Source: Saprospiraceae bacterium
Lineage (GTDB): Bacteria > Bacteroidota > Bacteroidia > Chitinophagales > Saprospiraceae
Length of the DNA stretch: 64,000 nt
Direction of reading: 5' to 3'
NCBI GenBank assembly: GCA_013214355.1
Contig: JABSSL010000043.1
Location: 16,264 to 80,263, forward strand
The position numbers and the translations under genes are program-made. Of the stretch, positions 9,168 to 16,906 are shown piece by piece. Under the pieces are notes generated by a model. It was not told the origin of the DNA, searched no databases, and saw only the letters and a list, made by a program, of their open reading frames with translations. The stretch's first letter is position 1; each line of letters begins with the position of its first letter.

Positions 9168-9211
9168 AAAAAAAGACCCTTTCCCCAATATTTCGGCAAA
9201 TGGGGAAAGGG
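9168..9211 (-). terminator. Rho-independent terminator of the yceI-like gene
   Basis: Perfect 11-bp arms CCCTTTCCCCA (9177-9187) and TGGGGAAAGGG (9201-9211), followed on the minus strand by the U-tract given by seven A at 9168-9174. It lies between the convergent SulP and YceI genes. The plus-direction tail (ATTCTCAAT) is poor, so it mainly serves the minus strand. Confidence 0.88.
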
Positions 9212-9247
9212 ATTCTCAATATAATACTCTGTTGTTAGTTTGCTCCT

Positions 9248-9793
9248 TTACTGTTGTATCAATTGGACATTAAGTACTAGGCGCACCTCATCACTAACCA
9301 CTACACCTCCTGCCTCAGTCAAGGCACTCCACTTCAAACCGAAATCTTTGCGGTTAATTCTTCCTATGATCTCGAAGCCAGCTTTGGTCTGACCATATGG
9401 GTCAACGGCCGTTCCGTTGTATTCCACCGCTAGCTTCACTTGATGCGTTTGATCTCTGATGCTGAGATCGCCAATCAACTCGTATTCACTTTCTGATCGC
9501 TTGTTAAAGCTAGTGGACTTGAAGCTTAGGTTTGGATAGGCAGCGGCATTGAAAAAATCATCCGATTTCAAATGTTCATCGCGCTGCGCATTGTTGGTGC
9601 TGATGCTGTCTACCTTCGCTTCGAAAGAGATCTCTGCATCTTGGAAATCATCACCTTCGTTGGCTAGCGTTCCACTAAATTCATTGAAGGCACCGGTTAC
9701 GGTAGAGACCATCATATGCTTTACTTTGAAATGGATCTCTGAATGCGCTGGGTCAATCGCCCATTTAGTTGCGGTTGCGGTTGTAGTACTCAT
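9248..9793 (-). CDS. YceI-family lipid-binding protein, apparently cytoplasmic
   Basis: YceI-like lipocalin-fold protein (181 residues). The family forms an eight-stranded barrel that binds polyisoprenoid or other amphiphiles. Visible are the opening WAIDPAHSEIHFKVKHMMVSTVTGAF, the central DFFNAAAYPNLSFKSTSF and the closing NRKDFGLKW. Unlike the E. coli protein it has no signal peptide: residues 1-10 are Thr/Ala-rich (MSTTTATATK), so it should stay in the cytoplasm, as in many Bacteroidota paralogues. It is a single gene with a strong terminator at 9168-9211 and may share regulation with the pirin-like gene upstream. Confidence 0.9.
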   Translation of the reverse strand: MSTTTATATKWAIDPAHSEIHFKVKHMMVSTVTGAFNEFSGTLANEGDDFQDAEISFEAKVDSISTNNAQRDEHLKSDDFFNAAAYPNLSFKSTSFNKRSESEYELIGDLSIRDQTHQVKLAVEYNGTAVDPYGQTKAGFEIIGRINRKDFGLKWSALTEAGGVVVSDEVRLVLNVQLIQQ

Positions 9794-9840
9794 GTGATAT
9801 ATCTTTTAAAAGGGTGAAATATTGGCGTGCGGGACCAGCC

Positions 9841-9865
9841 CCATCGGGTGTCAAACACCCGATGG
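9841..9865. repeat. Perfect 10-bp hairpin in the pirin-YceI gap
   Basis: CCATCGGGTG (9841-9850), loop TCAAA, CACCCGATGG (9856-9865). It lies between two minus-strand genes. Its core CGGGTG-5 nt-CACCCG resembles the core of the longer hairpin at 54773-54813. There is no T-tract, so termination is less likely than an RNA-stabilising or REP-like role. Confidence 0.6.
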
Positions 9866-10018
9866 AGAAGCGTAAGCAGTGTGACAATAGATATTCCTAA
9901 TTTTTAGCTGCGTCTTTCGGGACCATGCTTCGTTAGTAAAATTCTTACTTAGCCTACGGCTTTGCTCGATTTTACTGCCTCGCCTGGCCTCGAAATTCAC
10001 TACCTAAAATTTCATGAC

Positions 10019-10040
10019 TACTTTTGTTACACTACTTTTG
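10019..10040 (+). promoter_or_regulatory. Two plus-strand TACTTTTG boxes with no plus-strand gene behind them
   Basis: TACTTTTG occurs at 10019-10026 and again at 10033-10040, both exact matches to TAnnTTTG. The second sits in CTACTTTTGCTC, identical over 12 bases to the box ahead of susC (23458-23469). Downstream on the plus strand is only the antisense of the pirin-like gene. It is a candidate relic promoter, antisense RNA start, or chance. Confidence 0.3.
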
Positions 10041-10086
10041 CTCACACGAACTTATGTTATTGAATTACTGGATAGAGAAGGGAGGA

Positions 10087-10971
10087 TTAGTTCAAGGCCA
10101 TCGGTACGTCCATTAGTAGGACTTTGGCGTTTGCATCGGCTTTGATGGAAATCTTATCGGTATCCCATACACCGAAGCCATCTCTCTTTTCCAGTGATTG
10201 ACCATTGATGCTGACTTCACCTTCCAAGACGAAGGCATATACACCATTATTGCGGTCTCTGATATCGTAATTGGTCTCTGTACCTTTTTCTAGTTCGCCC
10301 ATATGGAACCAAGCGTTCTGATGGATCCATACACCATCATCATTAGCATTGGGAGAAAGAATCTGCTTAAAATTGTTTTTAAGTTGACCCTTATCCAATG
10401 TGATCTGGTCGTATCTTGGCTCTACATTTTTCTTGTTGGGAAATACCCATATCTGTAGGAAACGTACTTCTTTATCGGACTGCTTATTGTATTCGCTGTG
10501 GTACACACCGGTACCGGCGCTCATTGCTTGGACATCACCGGATTTAATCACAGCGGTGTTACCCATGCTATCTTTGTGCTCTAGATCCCCTTCCAAAGGA
10601 ATGGAGATAATTTCCATGTTATCGTGTGGATGGGTGCCGAATCCTCTTCCGCCCGCTACGACATCGTCATTTAGGACTCTGAGTACACCAAAGTGCATCC
10701 GATCAGGATTGTAGTAGTTAGCGAAGCTAAAGGTGTGATGGCTATCTAGCCAGCCGTGATTGGCGTGGCCTCTGGTTTTGGCTTTATGCAATACAGTTTT
10801 CATTGTTCTAATCTCCTTATTTGGTATATGATTAAATCCGACTTGGTCCATTAATTTGTCGTAAGTCGAGTTACTTTCTTTTTTCGTTTCTTCCGCCTTT
10901 AATTTAGAAGTTCCAGCGGCTATTCCAGCTGCTCCTAATAGGCCTTTCTTGAGGAAGTTCTTTCTGTTCAT
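10087..10971 (-). CDS. Pirin-family cupin (YhhW-like) with an added export leader
   Basis: A bicupin of the pirin family. The core starts at Met57 (KTVLHKAKTRGHANHGWLDS) and keeps the metal-binding pattern of YhhW-type quercetinase (GFGTHPHDNMEII, then the second HSEYN cluster). Ahead of it are 56 extra residues: RKNFLKKGLLGAAGIAAGTS, a Tat/Sec-like leader, then a charged linker. The frame is continuous and the leader is well formed, so an exported version is likely. However, a good ribosome-binding sequence (AAGGAG) lies 8-9 bases before the internal ATG at 10803, so a cytoplasmic form from 10803 could also be made. Pirins act as dioxygenases or redox-sensitive regulators; the substrate here is unknown. 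Confidence 0.88.
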   Translation of the reverse strand: MNRKNFLKKGLLGAAGIAAGTSKLKAEETKKESNSTYDKLMDQVGFNHIPNKEIRTMKTVLHKAKTRGHANHGWLDSHHTFSFANYYNPDRMHFGVLRVLNDDVVAGGRGFGTHPHDNMEIISIPLEGDLEHKDSMGNTAVIKSGDVQAMSAGTGVYHSEYNKQSDKEVRFLQIWVFPNKKNVEPRYDQITLDKGQLKNNFKQILSPNANDDGVWIHQNAWFHMGELEKGTETNYDIRDRNNGVYAFVLEGEVSINGQSLEKRDGFGVWDTDKISIKADANAKVLLMDVPMALN

Positions 10972-11345
10972 TGGTTGTATTTTTTTATGCTGATGGATTC
11001 GTTTTGATTACACTACAAAATTGCAGCAAAATGGATCATGAAGGAATATAAAAAAGGAGGTAGGCTATATAAAAATGGCGGATTGGATAGGAATTTTGGG
11101 TTTTTTGGCCCTTCTAAGCTGTAGAAATGGCGGATTGAAGGGGAGGAAGAGGGCTGATTTCAATCCTGGTTGATAGTTTGTCAGTCCATAGTCCATAGTT
11201 ATTGTTGCACTTGTTAATCTAGGGCTCCCCTATCTGCTTGCCGATCTGATAGAAACTAGCAACCATGGACTATTAACTATCGACCCACATCAGCCATGAA
11301 AAAGCCGCTTCCTACCTCTGTCCTCTTCTATCTGTCTTCTATTTC
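10972..11345. other. 374-bp intergenic region with short repeats
   Basis: No convincing gene. AAATGGCGGATTG occurs twice (11073-11085 and 11125-11137), 52 bp apart. A GTCCATA doublet near 11184-11200 and a partly matching inverted copy (ATGGACTATTAACTAT) near 11265-11280 form an imperfect inverted repeat of the kind scattered between Bacteroidota genes. The promoter of the pirin-like gene should lie near 10985-11040, but no exact TAnnTTTG box is seen on that strand. Confidence 0.4.
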
Positions 11346-12146
11346 CTACTGTCTCCCCTGGCGGTACTGCGAGGGTGATTCCCCTGCCTGTTTCTTAAAG
11401 AAACTACTGAAATGTAAAGGCTCTTCATATCCTAAGCGGTAAGCAATTTCCTTGATGGTGAGGTCGGTGTGAAAAAGTAAGCGCTTGGCCTCTAAGGTGA
11501 GGCGATCCTGGATGAGTTCCTTGGCTGTTTTTCCGGTAAGTGATTTGACGGTGTGACTGAGGTGCTTGGGTGTAATGTGTAGAGTAGGGGCGTATTCCGC
11601 TACCTTATGCCATTTGTTGTAGTTTTGATTAACGAGGTCTTTGAAATCTCGCAGCATACAGACACCACTGTGCTCTTCGTCCAATTGGGTAGTATCGAGT
11701 AAGCGACTATTGTTGCAATAGATTAGGAACAATTGTAGCAATGCACCTAAGGCACGAGTCCGGTAATGTAAGTCTAGCGGAAGGCATTCCTCCATTTCTC
11801 CCAATATACGAGAAAGACGCCCAAAGGTGGTTTCATCTATATCCAAGGGGGGCGTTTCGCCGAATTGGCGAAAGAGATTGATATTAGAGATAAAACTTTC
11901 TGGGATATTGTTTTCCACAAGAAAGTCTTGGGAGAAAGTGAATACCGATCCTTTGGGTCTGGAAAGGGTAACTACTTGGTGCACTTGTCCTGGACTAACA
12001 AAATGCACTTGAAAAGGGGTAAAATCGTAGGATTTGTAATCGATGACATGTCGCCCTTCCGCATTTTCTACGATAAGCACGGTGTAGTAATCATGTCGAT
12101 GAGGTACATCCACCTTGCCTTTGGCCTGGTCGTAGATCACCTCCAT
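11346..12146 (-). CDS. AraC-family transcriptional regulator with N-terminal cupin
   Basis: A regulator with an AraC-type ligand-binding cupin (VPHRHDYYTVLIVENAEG, VHFVSPGQVHQV) and a C-terminal double HTH (about 165-262; ITPKHLSHTVKSLTGKTAKE and IKEIAYRLGYEEPLHFSSFF). The first ATG is 12146, but relatives usually have 40-50 residues before the HRHDYY motif while this start leaves 16. The frame stays open upstream to about 12300 without ATG, GTG or TTG, and reads sensibly (SKRFVIETL, HHVDFNLQR). An ATT at 12243-12245 with GGAG 6 bases before it is a possible non-standard start. The target is probably a neighbouring gene, perhaps the pirin-like one downstream. Confidence 0.85.
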   Translation of the reverse strand: MEVIYDQAKGKVDVPHRHDYYTVLIVENAEGRHVIDYKSYDFTPFQVHFVSPGQVHQVVTLSRPKGSVFTFSQDFLVENNIPESFISNINLFRQFGETPPLDIDETTFGRLSRILGEMEECLPLDLHYRTRALGALLQLFLIYCNNSRLLDTTQLDEEHSGVCMLRDFKDLVNQNYNKWHKVAEYAPTLHITPKHLSHTVKSLTGKTAKELIQDRLTLEAKRLLFHTDLTIKEIAYRLGYEEPLHFSSFFKKQAGESPSQYRQGRQ

Positions 12147-12277
12147 GCGTTGCAGGTTGAAATCTACGTGATGTTTTCGTTGCGTTAGCTGCGTGTTGGA
12201 AGTAAGCGTTTCGATGACAAATCGTTTTGAAGGTAGTTTTTCAATAAATGACTCCGTTAAGTTTGTAACACTGGAGC

Positions 12278-13348
12278 TTATGCATTGTTTTGTACGGTGA
12301 AGAGCTGCAAGGGCTTAGCTTTCCCCCTCAATTCAACTTCTCCGATTGATTGGAACTGGAATTTCCCTTGCGATTCCTGCTGTACGGCTTCCAGTAACTG
12401 ATTGGAAATCAATATATCTACACCAAATTCGTTGCACTTGGATTGAATACGAGCCGTGGTATTGAGTACATCTCCCGAAAAGGCAATGTCCCGCTTTACT
12501 AGGCCAATTTCACCTACAATCACACTGCCGTAATGTAGCCCAACTTTAAAGGAGGGTACTACCCCAAAGTTTTCTTGGTAGGTATCGGCAAGGGATTCCA
12601 ACTTTGCTTTAGCATCAAAAAAGGATTGTAAGCAGTTTTGTTGATGTAAGCCTTGTTCCAGCTTCCAGCTGACCACGATTTCATCTCCCACGTATTGGTA
12701 GATTTCGCCTTTATTTTCTAGGAGGGCCGGGGTAACATCTTGGAAGAAGCGCCGGATGAAGCTGAAGTATTGTAGTTCTCCGAGCTTTTCCGCAATCGTG
12801 GTGGAGGAACGTAGGTCTAGGAACATGAATATTCGATCCACCCGAGTGGGTTTAAAGTATTTGCCTAGCAGAAATGCCTGAAAGTTTCCCGGGCCGTATT
12901 TATCATTAACCTGTAAGAGTAGTGTGGTCAGCAATGTTACTATCAACCAAAACATGTAGTTCTTCAGATTCTCTGAACTAGTCAGGTGTTCAATGGCCTT
13001 CACCCAGGAGTCTTGGCTACCAAAGCCGTAAGTTAGACTATTATAGATAAAGGATCCCATGGTACCTACGACCAGGTAGAAGCCTGAAAAAGTTAGAAAT
13101 ATCAACCAAAGGGTTTTGCCGTAGGGCAGGGTGCGTAACCATATGTTCGCCTTTGGAAAGAAGAAGTAGCCCATAAAAAAGCCGGCGATTATGGCGACCA
13201 ACTGACTGGTAGAGAGTAATACCCAGAAATTGATCCTTTCTGCAGAAACCCCATAGTTAGACAGGAGCGCACTTTCATAGATGGACTGTACAGTGGCAAC
13301 GATAAGCCACATGAGTATGATGCCAATGGTGGTCCGTGTTTTATTCAT
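12278..13348 (-). CDS. Membrane-bound class III adenylate/guanylate cyclase
   Basis: The N-terminal half (about 1-150) has four hydrophobic helices with no known sensor family, similar in layout to other Bacteroidota cyclases. The C-terminal half (about 168-350) is a class III catalytic domain: a first metal Asp in FMFLDLRSST, the YQYVGDEIVVSW hairpin carrying the second metal ligand, GLHYGSVIVGEIG, and the DVLNTTARIQ helix. It should make cAMP or cGMP as a homodimer at the inner membrane. It lies just upstream of the AraC gene in the same direction with about 130 bp between stop and first ATG, so the two may be cotranscribed. Confidence 0.88.
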   Translation of the reverse strand: MNKTRTTIGIILMWLIVATVQSIYESALLSNYGVSAERINFWVLLSTSQLVAIIAGFFMGYFFFPKANIWLRTLPYGKTLWLIFLTFSGFYLVVGTMGSFIYNSLTYGFGSQDSWVKAIEHLTSSENLKNYMFWLIVTLLTTLLLQVNDKYGPGNFQAFLLGKYFKPTRVDRIFMFLDLRSSTTIAEKLGELQYFSFIRRFFQDVTPALLENKGEIYQYVGDEIVVSWKLEQGLHQQNCLQSFFDAKAKLESLADTYQENFGVVPSFKVGLHYGSVIVGEIGLVKRDIAFSGDVLNTTARIQSKCNEFGVDILISNQLLEAVQQESQGKFQFQSIGEVELRGKAKPLQLFTVQNNA

Positions 13349-13460
13349 ATGTAGTAGATCGTTCCTTCGGTTTCAAGATATCAATTCTTGCTTGGACCCT
13401 CCATCAAACGCGCGCTACAAAGGATAATTATCCCTGATTCTGTACTAACTCTTCCAGCCC

Positions 13461-15197
13461 TTACCATTTAACGAATTTGCCAACTTGTTGTTCACCTGGT
13501 TTCTTCAAGGTGATGAGGTATAGACCAGCCGGTAACCATTCGATATTTAACCACTGCTGACCGGCTTCCTGATAGAGTAATTCACCTTGTACATTGTGGA
13601 TCTGTACTGTGTATGATTCTCCGTTCTCCAAGGGGAGGTTTAAGTAAGCCTGAGCTGGATTTGGAGTAGGGGTGAAGTAGGTGAGGTGCTCCCTGAAGGA
13701 ATTGGTGCTGGAAATAGCTCTCTCCACGATTTCTACCTTAATCAGACTGCCTCCTCCGGGGAAGTAAATGTTACCTTTTTCATCAATAATATTGGCATTT
13801 CCGGCATCATAGAAGGGGTCATCTAAGAAAGTACCTTCGGGCCCTAATAATTGTCTTATTGCTAAATCTCCTGTATTCCAGTCGAACCCATAGTAGTAGT
13901 AATTGCAATCTTCCTCTTTGCCACTTCCATACAAGAGATTTGCCCCTGAAGAGTAGGTAAGCACACCGTTCATATTAAGCTGATCATTCGTCCAATCCAG
14001 CTGAAACCGATTCAAAGTCTGATCCCAAGTAAACTTCTGCACGCCTTTGACATTGTCACAGTCATAACCCAGAAAGCCATTAAATTGGGCTATGGCTACG
14101 GAATAATCATGTACGGTAGGCGAATTTTCGATGGATTGAAAGGTATTATTAAAGCTAGAAGCATTTGGAATTTGGATTTTTCCTGCCAGGCGAATATCCT
14201 CACCCGGAATGCCCGTCCAATCTGAAGGTAGGTTCCGCCAAAAGGCCACCAGGTTATTTTGCGTATGACCATCAGCTAGCACCACCAACTGATCCTTTCC
14301 TTCTCCCCATCCCATTAAACTAGGCGTGGTTCCACTCCCCTCAGCGAAGGAGCCGGTAGGTCCGTCGTTCACAAAGTCGTAGGCCGCCTCCCACGCCTTG
14401 GATAAGCTTGCCCCATCCCAGTTGAAGCAAATGAGTCGCGAAGTGGTAACGATATAAATTGAATTGTTTTCATCAATTGGAAAAGCATTGTGATGGACGA
14501 TTTCACCAGGAGCTGTGGGATAGCGCAAGGTATCTACTAATTCTAGATCAGAACTAATGATACCTATCGTAGCGTAGCATTTAGATTCGTCGGTTTCGCT
14601 ATTGAAGACAATCTGGCCACTGTAATTTAAGCTGAAATGCTGTACCCTATTAATCCCATAATCATCAAAATCGAAGCGATCCAATTCGATGATTTCCGAA
14701 TAAGGATCATTCGGATCGGCATCGGTCAATTTGATCAATTTGGTACTCTGTCCAGCCTCTGGGTTGTACTTGGGGTCATAAGTATACCAGGTTCTATCCT
14801 TGCTGAGGAGGAAATTCCAGCCAAAGGAAGCAATTGGGTCGAAATCGATCCGCAGGCTATCGGCAGTGACGATTTTATCTCCTTCGTCAATGAGTTTGAA
14901 TACATGGGTAGCGTTGGAATAAAGTAACACACGTTCCCCTCCAGGGTAAGTGTCACTTAGGTAAACCCAGGGCGAGGTCCCTCCTTGTATCTCGGTCTTA
15001 GCACTGATCCGAAGGGAGTCGCCCGGGAGCGGACCAGTTAGGCAAGTGGAGGCTTGAGCGTAATTATTTCGGTGGTAAATAGGCCATGGACTGTCTACTA
15101 GGAATGGGTTGATGGGAGGATCTTCCGAACAGAAGCTGGTCTGGGCCGATAATTCGATAGTTAAGAGGAATAGGAAGAAAAAGAGTAGCTGTTTCAT
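13461..15197 (-). CDS. Secreted protein with type A T9SS C-terminal sorting domain
   Basis: A 578-residue secreted protein. Start 15197 is chosen because it gives a clean signal peptide (KQLLFFFLFLLTIELSAQ); the frame runs 13 codons further. The middle is beta-rich with recurring Trp and Gly-Asp turns and may be a propeller with PQQ-like blades, but no family is certain. The last 75 residues are a Por-secretion-system sorting domain: TPNPAQAYLNLPL, YTVQIHNVQGELLYQ, WLPAGLYLITLK and a basic end, so it should pass the outer membrane by the type IX system and be released or attached to the surface. It stands alone on the minus strand. Confidence 0.85.
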   Translation of the reverse strand: MKQLLFFFLFLLTIELSAQTSFCSEDPPINPFLVDSPWPIYHRNNYAQASTCLTGPLPGDSLRISAKTEIQGGTSPWVYLSDTYPGGERVLLYSNATHVFKLIDEGDKIVTADSLRIDFDPIASFGWNFLLSKDRTWYTYDPKYNPEAGQSTKLIKLTDADPNDPYSEIIELDRFDFDDYGINRVQHFSLNYSGQIVFNSETDESKCYATIGIISSDLELVDTLRYPTAPGEIVHHNAFPIDENNSIYIVTTSRLICFNWDGASLSKAWEAAYDFVNDGPTGSFAEGSGTTPSLMGWGEGKDQLVVLADGHTQNNLVAFWRNLPSDWTGIPGEDIRLAGKIQIPNASSFNNTFQSIENSPTVHDYSVAIAQFNGFLGYDCDNVKGVQKFTWDQTLNRFQLDWTNDQLNMNGVLTYSSGANLLYGSGKEEDCNYYYYGFDWNTGDLAIRQLLGPEGTFLDDPFYDAGNANIIDEKGNIYFPGGGSLIKVEIVERAISSTNSFREHLTYFTPTPNPAQAYLNLPLENGESYTVQIHNVQGELLYQEAGQQWLNIEWLPAGLYLITLKKPGEQQVGKFVKW

Positions 15198-15315
15198 GGT
15201 GTAAGTTGAATGATAAATATATCTACTATACCCCACTACATTCCAATACCCTTAGTGCTTTTCGACACTTTTTTGGTATCCAGTAAATTTCAGAAAAGAT
15301 GAATGATGAACTCAG

Positions 15316-15705
15316 CTATTGTATCCTAGCGGTAATTCTGGCAATCATCCCCTCCTTATCCATTTTAGCCTGCTCGATAAACACTTGGGGTACTGCCAGG
15401 CTATCGTCATAGCGGGCAGACCACAGAATCATTTCTACCAATACTGGGATCAGATGCTTGCCTTTTTCCGTTAAAGAGTACTCCTTCTTGGTCTTGAGCT
15501 TTTCGTAGACCTTTGACTCGATCACGCCATTCTGCTCCAGCTTCTTCAAGCGGTCGGACAAGATATTAGTCGCTATTTTTTCTTTGGAATTAAGGAATTC
15601 AGAATAAAACCTTTTGCCTTCAAAGACTAGATCTCGAATTATCAAAAAGGTCCATTTATCTCCAAAAAAATCTAAGGCATAACTGATTGGGCAGTCTGAT
15701 CTCAT
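15316..15705 (-). CDS. HxlR-family transcriptional regulator
   Basis: A winged-helix HxlR/DUF24 protein (129 residues): CPISYALDFFGDKWTFLIIRDL carries the conserved N-terminal Cys (residue 5) and the GDKWT motif of the family, followed by the LSDRLKKLEQNGVI recognition region and EYSLTEKGKHLIPVL wing. HxlR proteins respond to aldehydes, quinones or redox changes, often through that cysteine. It is divergent from a SnoaL-like gene; two mirrored 16-bp sites between them (15723-15738 and 15760-15775) are very probably its operators, so it should control itself and that gene. Confidence 0.92.
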   Translation of the reverse strand: MRSDCPISYALDFFGDKWTFLIIRDLVFEGKRFYSEFLNSKEKIATNILSDRLKKLEQNGVIESKVYEKLKTKKEYSLTEKGKHLIPVLVEMILWSARYDDSLAVPQVFIEQAKMDKEGMIARITARIQ

Positions 15706-15722
15706 AATTTTTTCAATTGCTC

Positions 15723-15775
15723 ACTTGCATTTTGCAAGAGAATGTTTAATTTTGCTTTGCTTGCAAAATGCAAGT
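15723..15775. promoter_or_regulatory. Paired operators in the hxlR/SnoaL divergent promoter
   Basis: ACTTGCATTTTGCAAG (15723-15738) and its exact reverse complement CTTGCAAAATGCAAGT (15760-15775), 21 bp apart. Each half is itself nearly palindromic (CTTGCA/TGCAAG). The position in a 100-bp divergent gap next to an HxlR gene makes this a likely two-site operator for a dimeric winged-helix repressor. Confidence 0.82.
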
Positions 15776-15805
15776 TATTTGTTTTCTCGCTTAAATATCT
15801 TAAAA

Positions 15806-16285
15806 ATGAATATTATCCAGCTAAATTTTGAGGAACTAAAGAAGGACCACTGGTCTGAGCAAGAAGTAAAGAATGTGAAACTGATCCTCGATTTTGTTCA
15901 ACACCTAATGAATAGCCACGACTTTGATTATGTAGGGAAAAAGTTTGGTAATCAATCCTACACTCAACATAACCGAGGTATTGCCGATGGGATGGATGCT
16001 ATTATCAAGTACGTAGGCGATTTCGCTAAGTCAAACCCAGAATATACCTATGATGTCAAACATGTCTACGCAGATGGTAGCTTTGTGATCTTCCAATCAC
16101 ATGCGACGATTCGCGCTAAACATCGTGGTAATGATCATAAAGGTCTTAACATAATTGATATCTGGCGGGTAGAAAATGATCAAATTGTTGAACACTGGGA
16201 TGCACTCCAACCAATGGATGGATTTATGCGCTTTTACAATTTGTTGGCTGGTGGGAAAGTTCGGAATACCAATGGCGTTTACTAA
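15806..16285 (+). CDS. SnoaL-like / NTF2-fold protein
   Basis: A 159-residue protein of the SnoaL-like polyketide-cyclase type. Start 15806 is chosen because the longer frame begins inside the operator and has no sense. The fold is suggested by LILDFVQHLMNSHDFDYVGK, YTQHNRGIADGMDAI, and a C-terminal strand VEHWDALQPM, where His and Asp line the NTF2-like pocket. Members are cyclases, dehydratase-like enzymes or stress proteins; many are regulated next to HxlR or MarR genes. Divergent from the HxlR gene across the double operator, so it is probably induced by the signal that HxlR senses. Confidence 0.82.
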   Translation: MNIIQLNFEELKKDHWSEQEVKNVKLILDFVQHLMNSHDFDYVGKKFGNQSYTQHNRGIADGMDAIIKYVGDFAKSNPEYTYDVKHVYADGSFVIFQSHATIRAKHRGNDHKGLNIIDIWRVENDQIVEHWDALQPMDGFMRFYNLLAGGKVRNTNGVY

Positions 16286-16362
16286 TTTTGTGTGGACAAA
16301 ATTGATCAGGGAATGATTTTGAGGACAAAGCTGCTTTACCTGCTTGTCCTGTAATACAGCGC

Positions 16363-16647
16363 ATGAAAAAGAACTATATTATTTCAATAGAGAAGCTACA
16401 CCTAACTGCCGGATTTTCTCTAGTCTTATCCGGTATTTTAGCTTACTTTCTAGATGGTTTTGAAATGGCATTGTCTTGGATCATATTTGGGGCGATGTAC
16501 ATCTCCATGTCTGATATTGGTGAAGATGAGATGAGTGTAGAAAAGCTACAACACCCAAGGCATATGATTAGGCGTTCGTTTGGTTACGTTGGTGCTGTTT
16601 TTAGTATAGTTTTAGCGCTTTTTTACCTCCATCAGCTACTGTTCTGA
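16363..16647 (+). CDS. Small two-helix membrane protein, function unknown
   Basis: A 94-residue protein with hydrophobic segments at about 12-45 (probably one long or two short helices) and 72-92, separated by an acidic then basic linker (DIGEDEMSVEKLQHPRHMIRRS). No family is recognised. It follows the SnoaL-like gene by 77 bp in the same direction and may be in its transcript. The sequence has normal composition and a reasonable start, so a real gene is more likely than not. Confidence 0.6.
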   Translation: MKKNYIISIEKLHLTAGFSLVLSGILAYFLDGFEMALSWIIFGAMYISMSDIGEDEMSVEKLQHPRHMIRRSFGYVGAVFSIVLALFYLHQLLF

Positions 16648-16673
16648 AAAGGCTTATTCCTTAGTACTTTCCA

Positions 16674-16802
16674 TTATTTGCCCATTTTTTCTAAAAATGT
16701 TTGGATCACTTGCCCATCAACCTGATTACCAACGGTCAATCCCACCTCATTGTCGGTGCGAAAATGGGCTCCTCCTTTGACGCGAGATTCAGAAAGGTAC
16801 AT
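16674..16802 (-). pseudogene. C-terminal remnant of a PAP2/vanadium haloperoxidase-like gene
   Basis: A minus-strand frame from ATG 16802 to TAA 16674 encodes 42 residues containing GGAHFRTDNEVGLTVGNQV. This matches the C-terminal active-site region of PAP2-type phosphatases and vanadium-dependent haloperoxidases (GG-H-R-DN--G---G). A stop lies directly upstream in frame and no other part of the gene is visible, so this is the tail of a lost gene rather than a working peptide. The break coincides with the direct repeats at 16804-16841 and the promoter region of the NmrA-like gene. Confidence 0.55.
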
Positions 16803-16803
16803 C

Positions 16804-16841
16804 TTGGCTTAAAGTGTCAAAACATTGGCTTAAGATGTCAA
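16804..16841. repeat. Tandem 17-bp repeats ahead of the NmrA-like gene
   Basis: TTGGCTTAAAGTGTCAA (16804-16820) and TTGGCTTAAGATGTCAA (16825-16841) differ at two positions and are spaced exactly 21 bp, two helical turns. A degenerate third copy may follow at about 16843. They lie 65-100 bp upstream of the ATG at 16907 and look like a two-site activator or repressor target. Confidence 0.55.
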
Positions 16842-16906
16842 GCCTTGGGTGTCGCATGCCTGTAATTTTACACTCGTAATTAGTTCACAACTAAAACGAA
16901 AATAAA

